Of a DNA stretch of 51,198 nucleotides, positions 23,988-32,322 are shown in pieces (positions within the stretch are counted from its first letter, which is position 1; every line of letters starts with the position of its first letter). The notes under the pieces were generated by a model. That model did no database searches, was not told the DNA's origin, and saw only the letters and a list, made by a program, of their open reading frames with translations. Source of the DNA: Clostridiales bacterium (GTDB lineage: Bacteria > Bacillota > Clostridia > Oscillospirales > Oscillospiraceae); assembly GCA_004557735.1 (NCBI GenBank), contig SFFV01000016.1, positions 1 to 51,198 on the forward strand. The letters are read 5' to 3'. Made by a program: the position numbers and the translations under genes.

Positions 23988-25213
23988 GTACGCTGCGCGA
24001 GGATGCAAAGTATATCTATACGCGCGCCATTGAAGCCGTGCTGCCGGACGAAGCCGTCCGGCGCGCGCTCACCGGGCAGAGCTTTCCGGGGCGCGTGATC
24101 CTTGTCGCCGCCGGAAAGGCGGCATGGCGCATGGCTTCGGCGGCGAAGGCGGCGCTCGGCGGGAGGATCGAGACAGGCATCGTCATCACAAAGTACGATC
24201 ATGTGCTAAGTCCCATCCCCGGCCTCATCTGCCGGGAGGCGGGCCACCCCGTGCCGGACGGAAATTCGTTTTCCGCCACGCGCGAGGCGCTCGCGCTCAC
24301 CGAAACTCTCACGGCGGACGATACGGTGCTCTTTCTTCTCTCCGGCGGCGGCAGCGCTCTGTTTGAAAGCCCGCTTGTGCCGGGCGGGGAATTGCAGGAC
24401 ATCACCGCGCAGCTTCTCGCCTGCGGTGCGGATATCGTGGAGATCAACACGATCCGCAAGCGCCTCTCGGCGGTGAAGGGCGGCCGGTTTGCGCAGCACT
24501 GCGCGCCGGCGCAGGTGTTCGCCGTCATATTGAGCGATATCGTCGGCGATCCGGTGGACATGATCGCGTCGGGGCCGGTATCGCCGGACTCATCCACCTG
24601 CGCGGACGCGCTTGCCGCGGCGGACAAATACGCTCTTCGGCTGAGCGACCGCGCGCGGGAGCTTCTCACGCGCGAGACGCCGAAAACGGCGGACAACGTC
24701 ACGGTACGCATTACCGGCAGCGTCCGCGAACTGTGCGCCGCCGCGGCGAAAGCCTGCCGCGAGCTTGGCTATGCGCCGGAGATTCTCACCGACTGCGAGC
24801 AGGGCGTTGCCCGCGAGGTCGGTGCGCGCCTCGGCGCACTGGCACGGGAAAATGCCGCGGCGGGTTCGCCGCGGGCGTTTATCCTCGGCGGCGAAACGAT
24901 TGTCCGGCTCACCGGAAACGGCAAGGGCGGGCGCAATCAGGAGCTTGCGCTTGCCGCCGCCGCGGAGATTTCGGGGCTGCAAAACGTCGTTGTATTCTCT
25001 GTCGGCTCGGACGGTACGGACGGCCCGACGGACGCCGCGGGCGGCCTTGTGGACGGCGGCACGGTCGAGCGCCTTGCCGGGGCGGGATGTACCGTTGCGG
25101 ACGCGCTCGAAAACAACGATGCCTACCACGCGCTGCGCGATGCCGGCGATCTTGTCATCACCGGCCCGACCGGGACGAACGTGAACGACTTTGCCGCCGC
25201 GCTCATTCGCTGA
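23984..25213 (+). CDS. Glycerate 2-kinase, type II (MOFRL family)
   Basis: A 409-aa kinase phosphorylating D-glycerate to 2-phosphoglycerate for glycolysis. The N-terminal domain contains GRVILVAAGKAAWRMA, the glycine-rich LFLLSGGGSALFESP and INTIRKRLSAVKGGRFA. The C-terminal MOFRL domain contains FILGGETIVRLTGNGKGGRNQELAL and FSVGSDGTDGPTDAAGGLVDGGT, then GPTGTNVNDF. All family hallmarks are present and the length is normal. The ATG overlaps the dehydrogenase stop, so the two are translationally coupled. Hydroxypyruvate or glycerate can thus be drained into glycolysis under the CdaR-type regulator. A large stem-loop begins 18 nt after the stop. Confidence 0.94.
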   Translation: MSTLREDAKYIYTRAIEAVLPDEAVRRALTGQSFPGRVILVAAGKAAWRMASAAKAALGGRIETGIVITKYDHVLSPIPGLICREAGHPVPDGNSFSATREALALTETLTADDTVLFLLSGGGSALFESPLVPGGELQDITAQLLACGADIVEINTIRKRLSAVKGGRFAQHCAPAQVFAVILSDIVGDPVDMIASGPVSPDSSTCADALAAADKYALRLSDRARELLTRETPKTADNVTVRITGSVRELCAAAAKACRELGYAPEILTDCEQGVAREVGARLGALARENAAAGSPRAFILGGETIVRLTGNGKGGRNQELALAAAAEISGLQNVVVFSVGSDGTDGPTDAAGGLVDGGTVERLAGAGCTVADALENNDAYHALRDAGDLVITGPTGTNVNDFAAALIR

Positions 25214-25231
25214 AACGAAAGATCGGCCTCC

Positions 25232-25284
25232 AAATCTGGTCATATAAAATTATCATTGATTGGTAATTGTATGTGACCAGATTT
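25232..25284 (+). repeat. 53-nt near-perfect inverted repeat (stem-loop)
   Basis: AAATCTGGTCA at the left end pairs with TGACCAGATTT at the right. The stem continues inward for 24 positions with one A-G mismatch and two G-U pairs to a 5-nt loop centred on 25258. It lies between the glycerate kinase stop and the ECF gene. The 3' side is followed by TCTATT rather than a clear T-run. It may be a terminator, a processing site or a short mobile remnant. Confidence 0.75.
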
Positions 25285-25330
25285 TCTATTACCCTATGTC
25301 ACAGATCAGGCAAAAGGGAGGTCGATTCCT

Positions 25331-25837
25331 TTGAACGGAAAAACAAAACAGATCGTAACGGCGGCGCTTTTTGCCGCGCTCACCTGTGTGGCGACGATGG
25401 TGATCAAGATCCCCTCGCCGATGGACGGATATCTGAATCTCGGCGACTGCGTGGTGCTCGCCGCCGGGTGGCTGCTCGCGCCCGGCTACGGCTTTCTCGC
25501 CGCGGGGCTCGGCTCGGCGCTGGCGGACGTGTTTTCGGGCTATGTGATGTACGCGCCCGCGACGTTCGTCATCAAGGGCCTCATGGCGCTCATCGCCTTT
25601 TACGGCGCGAAAGTTTTTTTGGAAAAGCTCGGCGATCTTGCGACAAAGATCCTCAGCGGCGCGGCGGCGGAGCTCTGGATGGTTCTCGGTTACTATCTCT
25701 TTGAAGGCTGTCTGTACGGCTTCGTGCCGTCGGCGGTGAACGTTCCGGCCAACGGCGTGCAGGGCGCGGCGGGGCTTATCCTCGGCGTGCTGCTCGTGAA
25801 AGCGCTCGAAAAGAGCCGGATCATCAAAAAAGCGTAA
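25331..25837 (+). CDS. ECF transporter S component
   Basis: A 168-aa membrane protein with five or six hydrophobic segments, matching substrate-capture (S) subunits of ECF vitamin transporters. The N-terminus has the group's typical helix-1 pattern TAALFAALTCVATMVIKIPSP followed by LNLGDCVVLAAGWLLAP and FLAAGLGSALADVFSGY. S components bind a vitamin or related cofactor and use a shared EcfAA'T energy module, which is not in this window. The substrate cannot be read from the sequence. The TTG start at 25331 is fixed by AAGGGAGG 10 nt upstream; the next in-frame codons give no better choice. The YwlG-like gene follows after 12 nt. Confidence 0.82.
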   Translation: MNGKTKQIVTAALFAALTCVATMVIKIPSPMDGYLNLGDCVVLAAGWLLAPGYGFLAAGLGSALADVFSGYVMYAPATFVIKGLMALIAFYGAKVFLEKLGDLATKILSGAAAELWMVLGYYLFEGCLYGFVPSAVNVPANGVQGAAGLILGVLLVKALEKSRIIKKA

Positions 25838-25849
25838 AGGAGAAGAAAT

Positions 25850-26389
25850 ATGGCCGTGTATGAACAGACGGCGGCAGCCGCTGCCGAGATCTGCGAAAAG
25901 GCGCATCTGAAGCCGGGAAGCATTCTTGTGGTCGGCTGCTCCACAAGCGAGGTCGTCGGCGCGAGGATCGGCACGAACTCCAGCGTGGAAACGGCGGAGG
26001 AGATCGCCCGCGCGCTTCTTGACGTGACGAAGAGCCGCGGAATATTTCTCGCGGTGCAGTGCTGCGAGCATTTGAACCGCGCCATCATCACCGAGCGCGC
26101 GGCGGCGCCGGGCGCGGAGATCGTCAACGTTGTCCCGCAGCCGAAGGCGGGCGGCTCGCTCGCCACGCGGGTATACGCCGCGCTTGAAGATCCCGTCGCG
26201 CTGGAGGAGATCCGTGCCGACGCCGGGCTGGACATCGGGCTGACGCTCATCGGGATGCATCTCAAAAAGGTGGCCGTACCGGTTCGGCTCGAAAACCATA
26301 CGATCGGCGCGGCCACGGTCGTTGCGGCGCGCACGCGCCCCAAATTCATCGGCGGCGCGAGAGCCGTGTATGACGAGACCATGCTGTAA
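25850..26389 (+). CDS. YwlG/DUF436 (TIGR01440-like) protein
   Basis: A 179-aa soluble protein of the conserved Firmicute family typified by Bacillus YwlG. Landmarks are LVVGCSTSEVVGARIGTNSS, AVQCCEHLNRA, EIVNVVPQPKAGGSLAT and IGMHLKKVAVPVR, with VVAARTRPKFIGGARAVYDE at the C-terminus. The conserved cysteines and the CCEHLNRA segment are intact and the length is usual. Its biochemical role is unknown. It lies 12 nt behind the ECF S component with a good AAAGGAG ribosome site, so they are co-transcribed. A bidirectional terminator follows. Confidence 0.9.
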   Translation: MAVYEQTAAAAAEICEKAHLKPGSILVVGCSTSEVVGARIGTNSSVETAEEIARALLDVTKSRGIFLAVQCCEHLNRAIITERAAAPGAEIVNVVPQPKAGGSLATRVYAALEDPVALEEIRADAGLDIGLTLIGMHLKKVAVPVRLENHTIGAATVVAARTRPKFIGGARAVYDETML

Positions 26390-26417
26390 CGGCGTCCCGC
26401 GGACGTAAGGACAAAGA

Positions 26418-26453
26418 AAAAAGAGAGAAGAGCCGCGGCTCTTCTCTCTTTTT
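26418..26453. terminator. Bidirectional terminator (perfect palindrome)
   Basis: A 36-nt perfect palindrome AAAAAGAGAGAAGAGCC / GGCTCTTCTCTCTTTTT with a CG centre and runs of A and T at its ends. It lies between the convergent YwlG-like and DUF4342-like genes and suits both. Confidence 0.9.
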
Positions 26454-26468
26454 GCCCGTATACGGGAA

Positions 26469-26897
26469 TTATTCCTCGCTGTGCTCCTCTTCGTGCACTT
26501 CCGGCGTTTCGGGCGCTTCCTCTTCGGGGATGGTCCAGCTTGCCTCGGTCGTCTGATCAACGACCTTTTCAAAATGCACGGCGTCTTTCACGGAAGAGAC
26601 CGCGCTCTGCGCGGCGGTGCGGACGCGCCGGGCGTCCTCCTCGTCCATGACGTTGACGACGTTTCCGTCTTCCTTGATGACCTCAACGCGGCAGCCGAAG
26701 CCGACCGTAGCGAGAATGCTTGCGAGCAGCAGCCACTTGGCGGAGGCGACCGCAACGACGCCGCCGACGATGCCGACGTTCACAGGGATGTCGAGCAGCA
26801 CGCGCTCGCCCTTGCGCACGACGATGCGGGAAACGTTGCCGCGCTGCACGAGCTCCTTGACCTTCTCCACGATGGCCTGCACTTTGTTTTCGTTCAT
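26469..26897 (-). CDS. DUF4342-type protein
   Basis: A 142-aa protein. Residues 1-70 match the DUF4342 pattern: an amphipathic helix KVQAIVEKVKELVQRGNVSRIVV followed by KGERVLLDIPVNVGIVGGVVA, and a hydrophobic segment (about 47-70). A charged region and a very acidic tail rich in Glu follow. Family members are common in Clostridia and have no known function. The ATG at 26897 is preceded by GGAGC. It is monocistronic, convergent with the YwlG-like gene and divergent from the acyltransferase operon. A minus-strand TATAAT at 26944-26949 is a likely -10. Confidence 0.8.
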   Translation of the reverse strand: MNENKVQAIVEKVKELVQRGNVSRIVVRKGERVLLDIPVNVGIVGGVVAVASAKWLLLASILATVGFGCRVEVIKEDGNVVNVMDEEDARRVRTAAQSAVSSVKDAVHFEKVVDQTTEASWTIPEEEAPETPEVHEEEHSEE

Positions 26898-27027
26898 TGT
26901 ATATGCTCCTTTCCGAACAGTCCGGGTTTTGCTTTCTGACTGTATTATAGCATCGGTCTTTAAAAAAATGTAGAGAAACTGTAAATTTGTCGAATCGTCG
27001 GCGCCAAACCGTGCCGAAAGCTCCATC

Positions 27028-27056
27028 TTGCGCTGCACCGGGAAATACGCTATAAT
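27028..27056 (+). promoter_or_regulatory. Promoter of the first acyltransferase operon
   Basis: TTGCGC at 27028-27033, a 17-nt spacer and TATAAT at 27051-27056, followed 45 nt later by the GTG start of the MBOAT gene. Confidence 0.75.
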
Positions 27057-27100
27057 ATGGCCATCTATGCGTAACTGCCGAAGAAAGGGGGGCTGCGGCC

Positions 27101-28498
27101 GTGGCGTTCAATACGGCGGGATTCCTGTTTCTCTTTTTTCCCGCGGCGTTTCTTCTCTACCGGCTCATGCCGGGACGCCGGACAAAGAATATCTTCCTCG
27201 CGACAGCGAGCGCGGTGTTCTACGGCTTCGGCGGCCTTGCATCGCTTCCCGTGCTTCTTGCGGCGTTTCTCTGGGACTATCTTTTCGGGCGGCTCATCGC
27301 CTGCGGCGAAAAGCGCCGGAAGCTCCGGTGCGCCGTGGGCGCAGCGGGAAACCTTGCGCTGCTCGGCGTTTACAAGTATCTCGCGTTCGTGCTCGAAACG
27401 CTGGGTCTGCCGGCGCTCTCGCAGCCGCTGGCGCTGCCGCTCGGCATATCGTTTTTCACGTTCCACGGCATTTCGTATCTTGTCGATACGTACCGCGCGC
27501 CGGAGCGCGTCTGCCGGAGAGCGGATACGCTCTTCCTGTATCTCGCGTTTTTCCCCCGGCTGATCGCGGGGCCGATCGTCCGCTGGCAGGACGCCGCGGC
27601 ACAGCTTGCCGACCATCCGGCGTCCCCGGAAATGACGGCTGCCGGACTGCGCCGGTTCGTGCGCGGCCTTTTGAAAAAGCTCCTGCTCGCCGAAAGCGCG
27701 GCGGCGGTCGCCAATGCCGTATACGCCCTCGCGCCGGAGCAGCTCGGCATGGGGCTTGCGTGGCTCGGCGCGGTGAGCTACTGTCTCCAGATCTTCTTCG
27801 ATTTCTCCGGCTACAGCGACATGGCCATCGGCATCGGCATGCTCTTCGGCTTCGAGTTTCCGGAAAACTTCAACTACCCGTATGTCTCCGGCAGCGTGAG
27901 CGAGTTCTGGCGGCGCTGGCACATGACGCTCAACCGCTGGTTCGTGGACTACCTCTATATCCCGCTCGGCGGCAGCCGCCGCGGGAAATGGAGGACGGTG
28001 CGAAATAAGCTCATCGTATTCTTCTGCACCGGCCTCTGGCACGGCGCGGGCTGGACATACATTCTCTGGGGTCTCTGGCACGGCGTGCTCGTTTCCGGCG
28101 AGGGCCTTCTCAAGGCGCCGATCGAGTCGCTGCAAAAAAAGCGCGGCGGGCGGATTGTGATGCACGTCTATACGCTGCTCGCGGTCATTCTCGGCTTTGC
28201 CATGTTCCGCGCCTCTTCCGTGCAGCAGGGCTTTCTTCTCCTTTCGCGGATGTTCTCCTTTGCCGGCGCGGGAGCTGCCGGGCTGCTCGCCGCGGAGGAG
28301 ATACTGACCGGCTCGCGCGCGGCGGCTCTTGTCCTCGGCGCCGTTCTCTCCACGCCGGTCGTCCCCGCCGCTGCGCGGCGGTGCACCGGCCGCGGATGGG
28401 AGATCGTCCGGGACGCTCTCGCGCTGCTCGGCCTTTTCGCGGCGATCCTCGCCCTCTCGGGCGGGAGCTTCACGCCGTTTATCTACCAGCAGTTTTAA
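27101..28498 (+). CDS. MBOAT family O-acyltransferase (AlgI/DltB-like), first copy
   Basis: A 465-aa membrane-bound O-acyltransferase with about eleven hydrophobic segments. The MBOAT core contains SYCLQIFFDFSGYSDMAIG, then FWRRWHMTLNRWF with H274, and TGLWHGAGWTYILWG with the catalytic-type H314. AlgI-like proteins pass an acyl (usually acetyl) group across the membrane to a partner that transfers it to a polysaccharide. The partner here is the DHHW protein 15 nt downstream. The GTG start follows an AAAGGGG site. A second MBOAT/DHHW pair 5 kb away has its key histidines at exactly the same residue numbers, which points to duplication of the module. Confidence 0.94.
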   Translation: MAFNTAGFLFLFFPAAFLLYRLMPGRRTKNIFLATASAVFYGFGGLASLPVLLAAFLWDYLFGRLIACGEKRRKLRCAVGAAGNLALLGVYKYLAFVLETLGLPALSQPLALPLGISFFTFHGISYLVDTYRAPERVCRRADTLFLYLAFFPRLIAGPIVRWQDAAAQLADHPASPEMTAAGLRRFVRGLLKKLLLAESAAAVANAVYALAPEQLGMGLAWLGAVSYCLQIFFDFSGYSDMAIGIGMLFGFEFPENFNYPYVSGSVSEFWRRWHMTLNRWFVDYLYIPLGGSRRGKWRTVRNKLIVFFCTGLWHGAGWTYILWGLWHGVLVSGEGLLKAPIESLQKKRGGRIVMHVYTLLAVILGFAMFRASSVQQGFLLLSRMFSFAGAGAAGLLAAEEILTGSRAAALVLGAVLSTPVVPAAARRCTGRGWEIVRDALALLGLFAAILALSGGSFTPFIYQQF

Positions 28499-28513
28499 GG
28501 AGGGGCGGACGAT

Positions 28514-29854
28514 ATGAAAAAAACGCTCTCTCTTATCTTTACGGCGCTTTTTCTCGCCGTGTGCCTTGTCCCCGGCTTGGGCCTAATCCTGACCGGCGGG
28601 GCGGACGCCGCGGCGAATGAGATGCTGCCTGCCGCGCCGGTGATCGCCGCAGACGGGGTATTCAATCCCGACGTCCTCGCGGAAACGGCGGCCTATGTAG
28701 ACGGCCGGTTTTCCTTCCGTCTTGAGGGCATCACCGCCTGGGCAAAGCTCAACGCCGCGCTTTTCCGCACGTCTACGGCGGAGAACGTTCTGCTCGGACG
28801 CGCGGGCTGGCTTTTTTATGCGCCGTCGATCCACGATTATACCGGCGATGCGCCCATGACCGCACGCGAGCTTTACTGCGCGGCGCGCACGCTTTATCTT
28901 TTGCAGGAGTACGCGGAAAACCGCGGCGGAGATTTCCTTTTCACCGCCGCGCCGAACAAAAATATGCTCTACCCGGAGTACATGCCGGAACGGACGCGCC
29001 TCGGCGGCGCTTCCAATATGGATGCGCTCTACGCACTGCTCGGGGAAATGGGCGTTTCGTATCTCGATCTGCGCGGCGTGTTCGGGCAGGAGACCGAGCC
29101 GCTCTACTTCAAAACGGACAGCCATTGGAACGCGCGCGGCGCGGCGCTCGCCGCCGACGCGCTGCTCGCCGCGCTCGGGCGGGAGAGCGCGTATTATGCC
29201 GATACCGTATCCGCCGGGGCGATCCACCGCGGCGATCTTTACGAAATGCTCTATCCCGCGGGCAAAAGCCTCGAGGAGGACTTTATGTATGCCCCCGGCT
29301 TTTCGTTTTCCGCGAATACCGAAAACCCCGACCGTGTGACGATCACGACCGAAAGCGGCGCCGGCGCCGGCACGCTCCTCTGCTACCGCGATTCGTTCGG
29401 GCGCAATCTCTATCCGTTTCTCGCGGAGAGCTTCGCCGCGGCGGAGTTCTCGCGCCGGAACGAGTATACCGCCGCGACGCTTCCGGAGGGCGGCACGCTT
29501 GTGATCGAGCTTGTCGAGCGCAATCTCCGCTATCTCGTGGAGTACGATTCGCTCGCCGCTGCGCCGGAGCGGAAGATGTCTCTCGTCATGGACGCCGTGC
29601 CGGGCAATGGCTGCGCCGCCTTGACGGAGAGCGCCGGTACGGAAGGGTACACGGTTTTTTCCGGCGTGTGGGACGGCATGACGCCGGATGATACGTCCAA
29701 CGTCTATATCCTCTCCGGCGGCGCGCTCTATGAGGCTGTGCCGCGCCCGGACGGATTCATCGTCTCGCTGCCGGACGGCAGCACCGTTGACGCCGTATAC
29801 GCGGCGGCGGGAGGGAACTTTTTCCGTCTCTCCGCCGTCTATGCCATAGAATAA
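28514..29854 (+). CDS. DHHW/AlgX-like O-acetyltransferase partner, first copy
   Basis: A 446-aa extracytoplasmic protein anchored by an N-terminal hydrophobic segment (about 5-27). It has an SGNH-hydrolase-like fold signature: KTDSHWN with D202 and H204, and CYRDSFG with the likely nucleophile S294. A FTAAPNKNMLYPEYMP segment also matches AlgJ/AlgX-type enzymes. These proteins take an acyl group delivered by MBOAT and esterify a surface polysaccharide. The C-terminal 100 residues (from about 345) are an extra domain of unknown type that may bind glycan. It lies 15 nt after the MBOAT gene, with the GGAGGGG site overlapping the MBOAT stop region. Confidence 0.85.
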   Translation: MKKTLSLIFTALFLAVCLVPGLGLILTGGADAAANEMLPAAPVIAADGVFNPDVLAETAAYVDGRFSFRLEGITAWAKLNAALFRTSTAENVLLGRAGWLFYAPSIHDYTGDAPMTARELYCAARTLYLLQEYAENRGGDFLFTAAPNKNMLYPEYMPERTRLGGASNMDALYALLGEMGVSYLDLRGVFGQETEPLYFKTDSHWNARGAALAADALLAALGRESAYYADTVSAGAIHRGDLYEMLYPAGKSLEEDFMYAPGFSFSANTENPDRVTITTESGAGAGTLLCYRDSFGRNLYPFLAESFAAAEFSRRNEYTAATLPEGGTLVIELVERNLRYLVEYDSLAAAPERKMSLVMDAVPGNGCAALTESAGTEGYTVFSGVWDGMTPDDTSNVYILSGGALYEAVPRPDGFIVSLPDGSTVDAVYAAAGGNFFRLSAVYAIE

Positions 29855-29882
29855 TCCAAGAAACCAAAGGAGACAGAACTAC

Positions 29883-30296
29883 ATGAAAAAGATCCTTGCT
29901 CTGCTGCTCACCGCGCTGCTGGCGCTTGCTCTCGCCGGCTGCGGCGGGACGACCGAGACCCCCGCTCCCACCGAAGCGCCCGCCACGGAAGCCCCCGCGG
30001 CGACCGAAGCCCCGGCGTCCGAAGAACCTGCCGTGACCGAAGCGCCCGCGGAGCCGGAAGAGAGCGCCGAGGAGGACTATCTCGCCGGCGTGATCGAGCA
30101 GGTGCTCTCGCTCAAGGGCCGTCCCGTGCAGGAACTGTATGACGCCGTCGGCATGCCGACCGGCGAACCGGAGTACGCTTCGAGCTGCCTCGTCACCGGG
30201 GGCAAGGACGGCGTGCTGCCCTACGACGGCTTCACCGTGTATACCCTTGTACAGCCCGACGGTACCGAAACCGTGTACGACGTCGAGAAAAACTGA
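29883..30296 (+). CDS. Small lipoprotein with Glu-Ala-Pro-Ala repeats
   Basis: A 137-aa lipoprotein. The signal peptide ends in a lipobox LAGC with the lipidated C20. Residues about 25-65 are low-complexity repeats of the type TEAPA/xEAPA, probably a flexible wall-spanning spacer. The C-terminal 70 residues form a small globular domain containing LKGRPVQELYDAVGMPTGEPEYASS, a pattern reminiscent of small outer-surface or SmpA/OmlA-like domains, though I would not name a family. It sits between the acyltransferase pair and the LCP gene and is probably part of their transcript. Confidence 0.8.
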   Translation: MKKILALLLTALLALALAGCGGTTETPAPTEAPATEAPAATEAPASEEPAVTEAPAEPEESAEEDYLAGVIEQVLSLKGRPVQELYDAVGMPTGEPEYASSCLVTGGKDGVLPYDGFTVYTLVQPDGTETVYDVEKN

Positions 30297-30347
30297 CGGC
30301 AGATAAACAAACAAAATACATCCCGAATTTCACAGGGGGGGACCATT

Positions 30348-31628
30348 ATGGGCGATAACAGCAATTCTTCCGAAAAGCGCGGCCGTCATCTGAAGGCCGC
30401 TCCCGAAAACGAGCGTCCGGAACAGCCGGAAAAGAAGAAAAAGCACGTTGGACGCACGGTCATCATCGTGATCGTGGCGGTGGTTCTCGTTGTTCTGCTC
30501 GCGGTATTTCTGATCTTCCGCGATCTTTACAGCCAGATGAACACCAAACCGCGCACCACGCCGGAGCCGACGGCTGCGCCCGCGGCGGTGATCGAAGCAA
30601 CGCCCGAGGTGACGGCCACGCCGGAGCCGACGCCCCGCCCGCTCACCGAAGAGGAAAAAGCGGAGCTGGAGGAGATGGAGCTTCGCAGCAGTCTGGCGGA
30701 ATCCGCCGAGGACGTCATGAGCGACTCGAATGTCTATAACATCCTGCTCATCGGCTCGGACGGACGGACGGAAGAGCTTGAGCGAAGCGACGCGATGATC
30801 CTGCTCTCCATCAACAAAACGACGAAGACCATGTGGCTGACCTCCCTCATGCGCGACACGCAGGTGGAGATCGCCGACTGGGGCATCGGCCATCTGAACT
30901 GGGCGACGCGCTTCGGCGGCGTGGATATGCTCATCAACACGATCGAGAGCACGAGAAACTTTGCTGTCAACGTGGATAACTGGGCGATGGTGGACTTTCT
31001 GGACTTCGCCAAGATCGCCTCCATGGTAGGCCCCATCACGGTCACCGTTACCAAGGAGGAGGCCGCGGATATCAACCCCCTCATCCGCGAGGCGTGCCAG
31101 CTCAACGACGCCTATTACGGCACCGATGTGCCGCGCTGCTATTTCCCGACCGATCAGGACGGCACCTATACCATCAGCGACGGCTTCCAGATCCTCGGCT
31201 ACTGCCGCGAGCGCCACATCGGCGGCGATACCGGCCGCAGCCAGAAGCAGCGCGACGCGCTCATGCAGATGTGGGGCAATGTGAAGAAGATGAGCCTCAC
31301 CGAGCAGTACGCGCTCGCCAAGGAGATCATGTCCATCATCAGCACCGACCTCACCATGGGGCAGTGCGCTTCTCTGCTGCTGCAGGCGCCAGATTTTTTG
31401 ACCTACGATATCCAGATGCAGCAGTGTCCAACGCCCGGCTCGTTCTGGCGCGGGCTGGATGCGAACGGCCTTTCCATTTACAACGCGGACTTTGTGATCA
31501 ACCGCAATTTCCTGCGCGCGACGATCTACGGCGAACCCATGTCCGCCGCGGACCTCACGAGCTACTGGACGGGCAATGCGGTACAGGTCTACGATCCGCC
31601 GGAGACGAAAGAAGAGAACGCGGGATAA
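30348..31628 (+). CDS. LytR-CpsA-Psr (LCP) family protein
   Basis: A 426-aa membrane-anchored enzyme. A Lys-rich cytoplasmic tail (1-35), one membrane helix (36-58) and a Pro/Thr-rich spacer (66-98) precede the LCP domain (about 125-370). Hallmarks are NILLIGSDGR (131-140), RSDAMILLSINK with R146 and D148, TSLMRDT with R169, and YCRERH-GGDTGRSQKQRD. LCP proteins transfer undecaprenyl-linked glycopolymers such as teichoic acids or capsules onto peptidoglycan. Placement between two MBOAT/DHHW modules suggests that the anchored polymer is the one being acylated. A GGGGGGG-type site precedes the ATG, and a terminator follows. Confidence 0.93.
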   Translation: MGDNSNSSEKRGRHLKAAPENERPEQPEKKKKHVGRTVIIVIVAVVLVVLLAVFLIFRDLYSQMNTKPRTTPEPTAAPAAVIEATPEVTATPEPTPRPLTEEEKAELEEMELRSSLAESAEDVMSDSNVYNILLIGSDGRTEELERSDAMILLSINKTTKTMWLTSLMRDTQVEIADWGIGHLNWATRFGGVDMLINTIESTRNFAVNVDNWAMVDFLDFAKIASMVGPITVTVTKEEAADINPLIREACQLNDAYYGTDVPRCYFPTDQDGTYTISDGFQILGYCRERHIGGDTGRSQKQRDALMQMWGNVKKMSLTEQYALAKEIMSIISTDLTMGQCASLLLQAPDFLTYDIQMQQCPTPGSFWRGLDANGLSIYNADFVINRNFLRATIYGEPMSAADLTSYWTGNAVQVYDPPETKEENAG

Positions 31629-31639
31629 AACAGACGCAG

Positions 31640-31678
31640 AAAGCGCCGTTCGGAAAATCTGCCGGACGACGCTTTTTT
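31640..31678 (+). terminator. Terminator of the LCP operon
   Basis: AAAGCGCCGTTCGG pairs with CCGGACGACGCTTT (two internal mismatches) and runs into TTTTTT at 31673-31678. Confidence 0.75.
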
Positions 31679-31746
31679 GCGGGAACTTTGGACAATCTAA
31701 CTGCGTCTAAACACTGCCAATACGAGATAAAAGGAGATCAATACTC

Positions 31747-32316
31747 ATGAAAAGAATCGTTTCCGCCGTGCTTTGCGCCGTGATGCTTTTCGTCCTGGCG
31801 GCCTGCGGCGCGTCCGCGTCCCCGGATGCGGACGCCAACGCCCCGGCAAGCGCGCTCGAACTGCTCGAAACCGTCTGGAACAGCTACTCCGACGACGAAA
31901 AATTCCCCGCCGCCGGCGGCGATTATTCCGAAGAGAATATGCGCGACGGCGGTCCCGGCAATTTCAGCATTATCGATGCCGATATCCTCGATTCCGCGCT
32001 GGGCTTTCCCGCGGCGGAAGCCGGAAAGATCGACGGCGCGGCCTCTCTCGTGCACATGATGAATCTCAACACCTTCACCTGCGGCGCGTTCCATGCGAAG
32101 GAAAGCGGCGATGTGACCGCGCTGTGCGGTGCGCTGCGCGAGAACATCCTTGCCCGCCGCTGGATGTGCGGCTTTCCCGAAAAGCTCGTGATCGTAACGG
32201 TGGGAGACTATATCGTCTCCGTATACGGCCACGCCGATCCCGTGGACACGTTTGCAGCCAGGCTCGCCGCGGCATACCCGAACGCAAAAACCGTGAGCGA
32301 CGACCCCATCGTATAA
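31747..32316 (+). CDS. DUF4358-like lipoprotein
   Basis: A 189-aa lipoprotein with signal peptide and lipobox LAAC (lipidated C20). The mature part (about 35-185) begins with ALELLETVWNSYSDDEKFPAAGG and includes DSALGFPAAEAGKIDGAASLVHMMNLNTFTCGAF. This resembles the DUF4358 lipoproteins often found beside MBOAT genes in Clostridia; the family name is given with moderate confidence and the function is unknown. It begins the second acyltransferase unit: the MBOAT ATG lies 6 nt after its stop, so the two are translated together. AAAGGAG precedes the ATG. Confidence 0.75.
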   Translation: MKRIVSAVLCAVMLFVLAACGASASPDADANAPASALELLETVWNSYSDDEKFPAAGGDYSEENMRDGGPGNFSIIDADILDSALGFPAAEAGKIDGAASLVHMMNLNTFTCGAFHAKESGDVTALCGALRENILARRWMCGFPEKLVIVTVGDYIVSVYGHADPVDTFAARLAAAYPNAKTVSDDPIV

Positions 32317-32322
32317 GAGGCC

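Noticed and set aside
25214..25330. Vitamin riboswitch in front of the ECF S component
   Set aside because: The gap contains the 53-nt stem-loop but none of the conserved cores of cobalamin, TPP, THF, FMN or preQ1 riboswitches that I know.
27065..28165. Long minus-strand frame opposite the first MBOAT gene, with similar ones opposite MBOAT2 and the NhaC carrier
   Set aside because: They are Arg/Glu/His-rich shadows of membrane protein genes without start signals.
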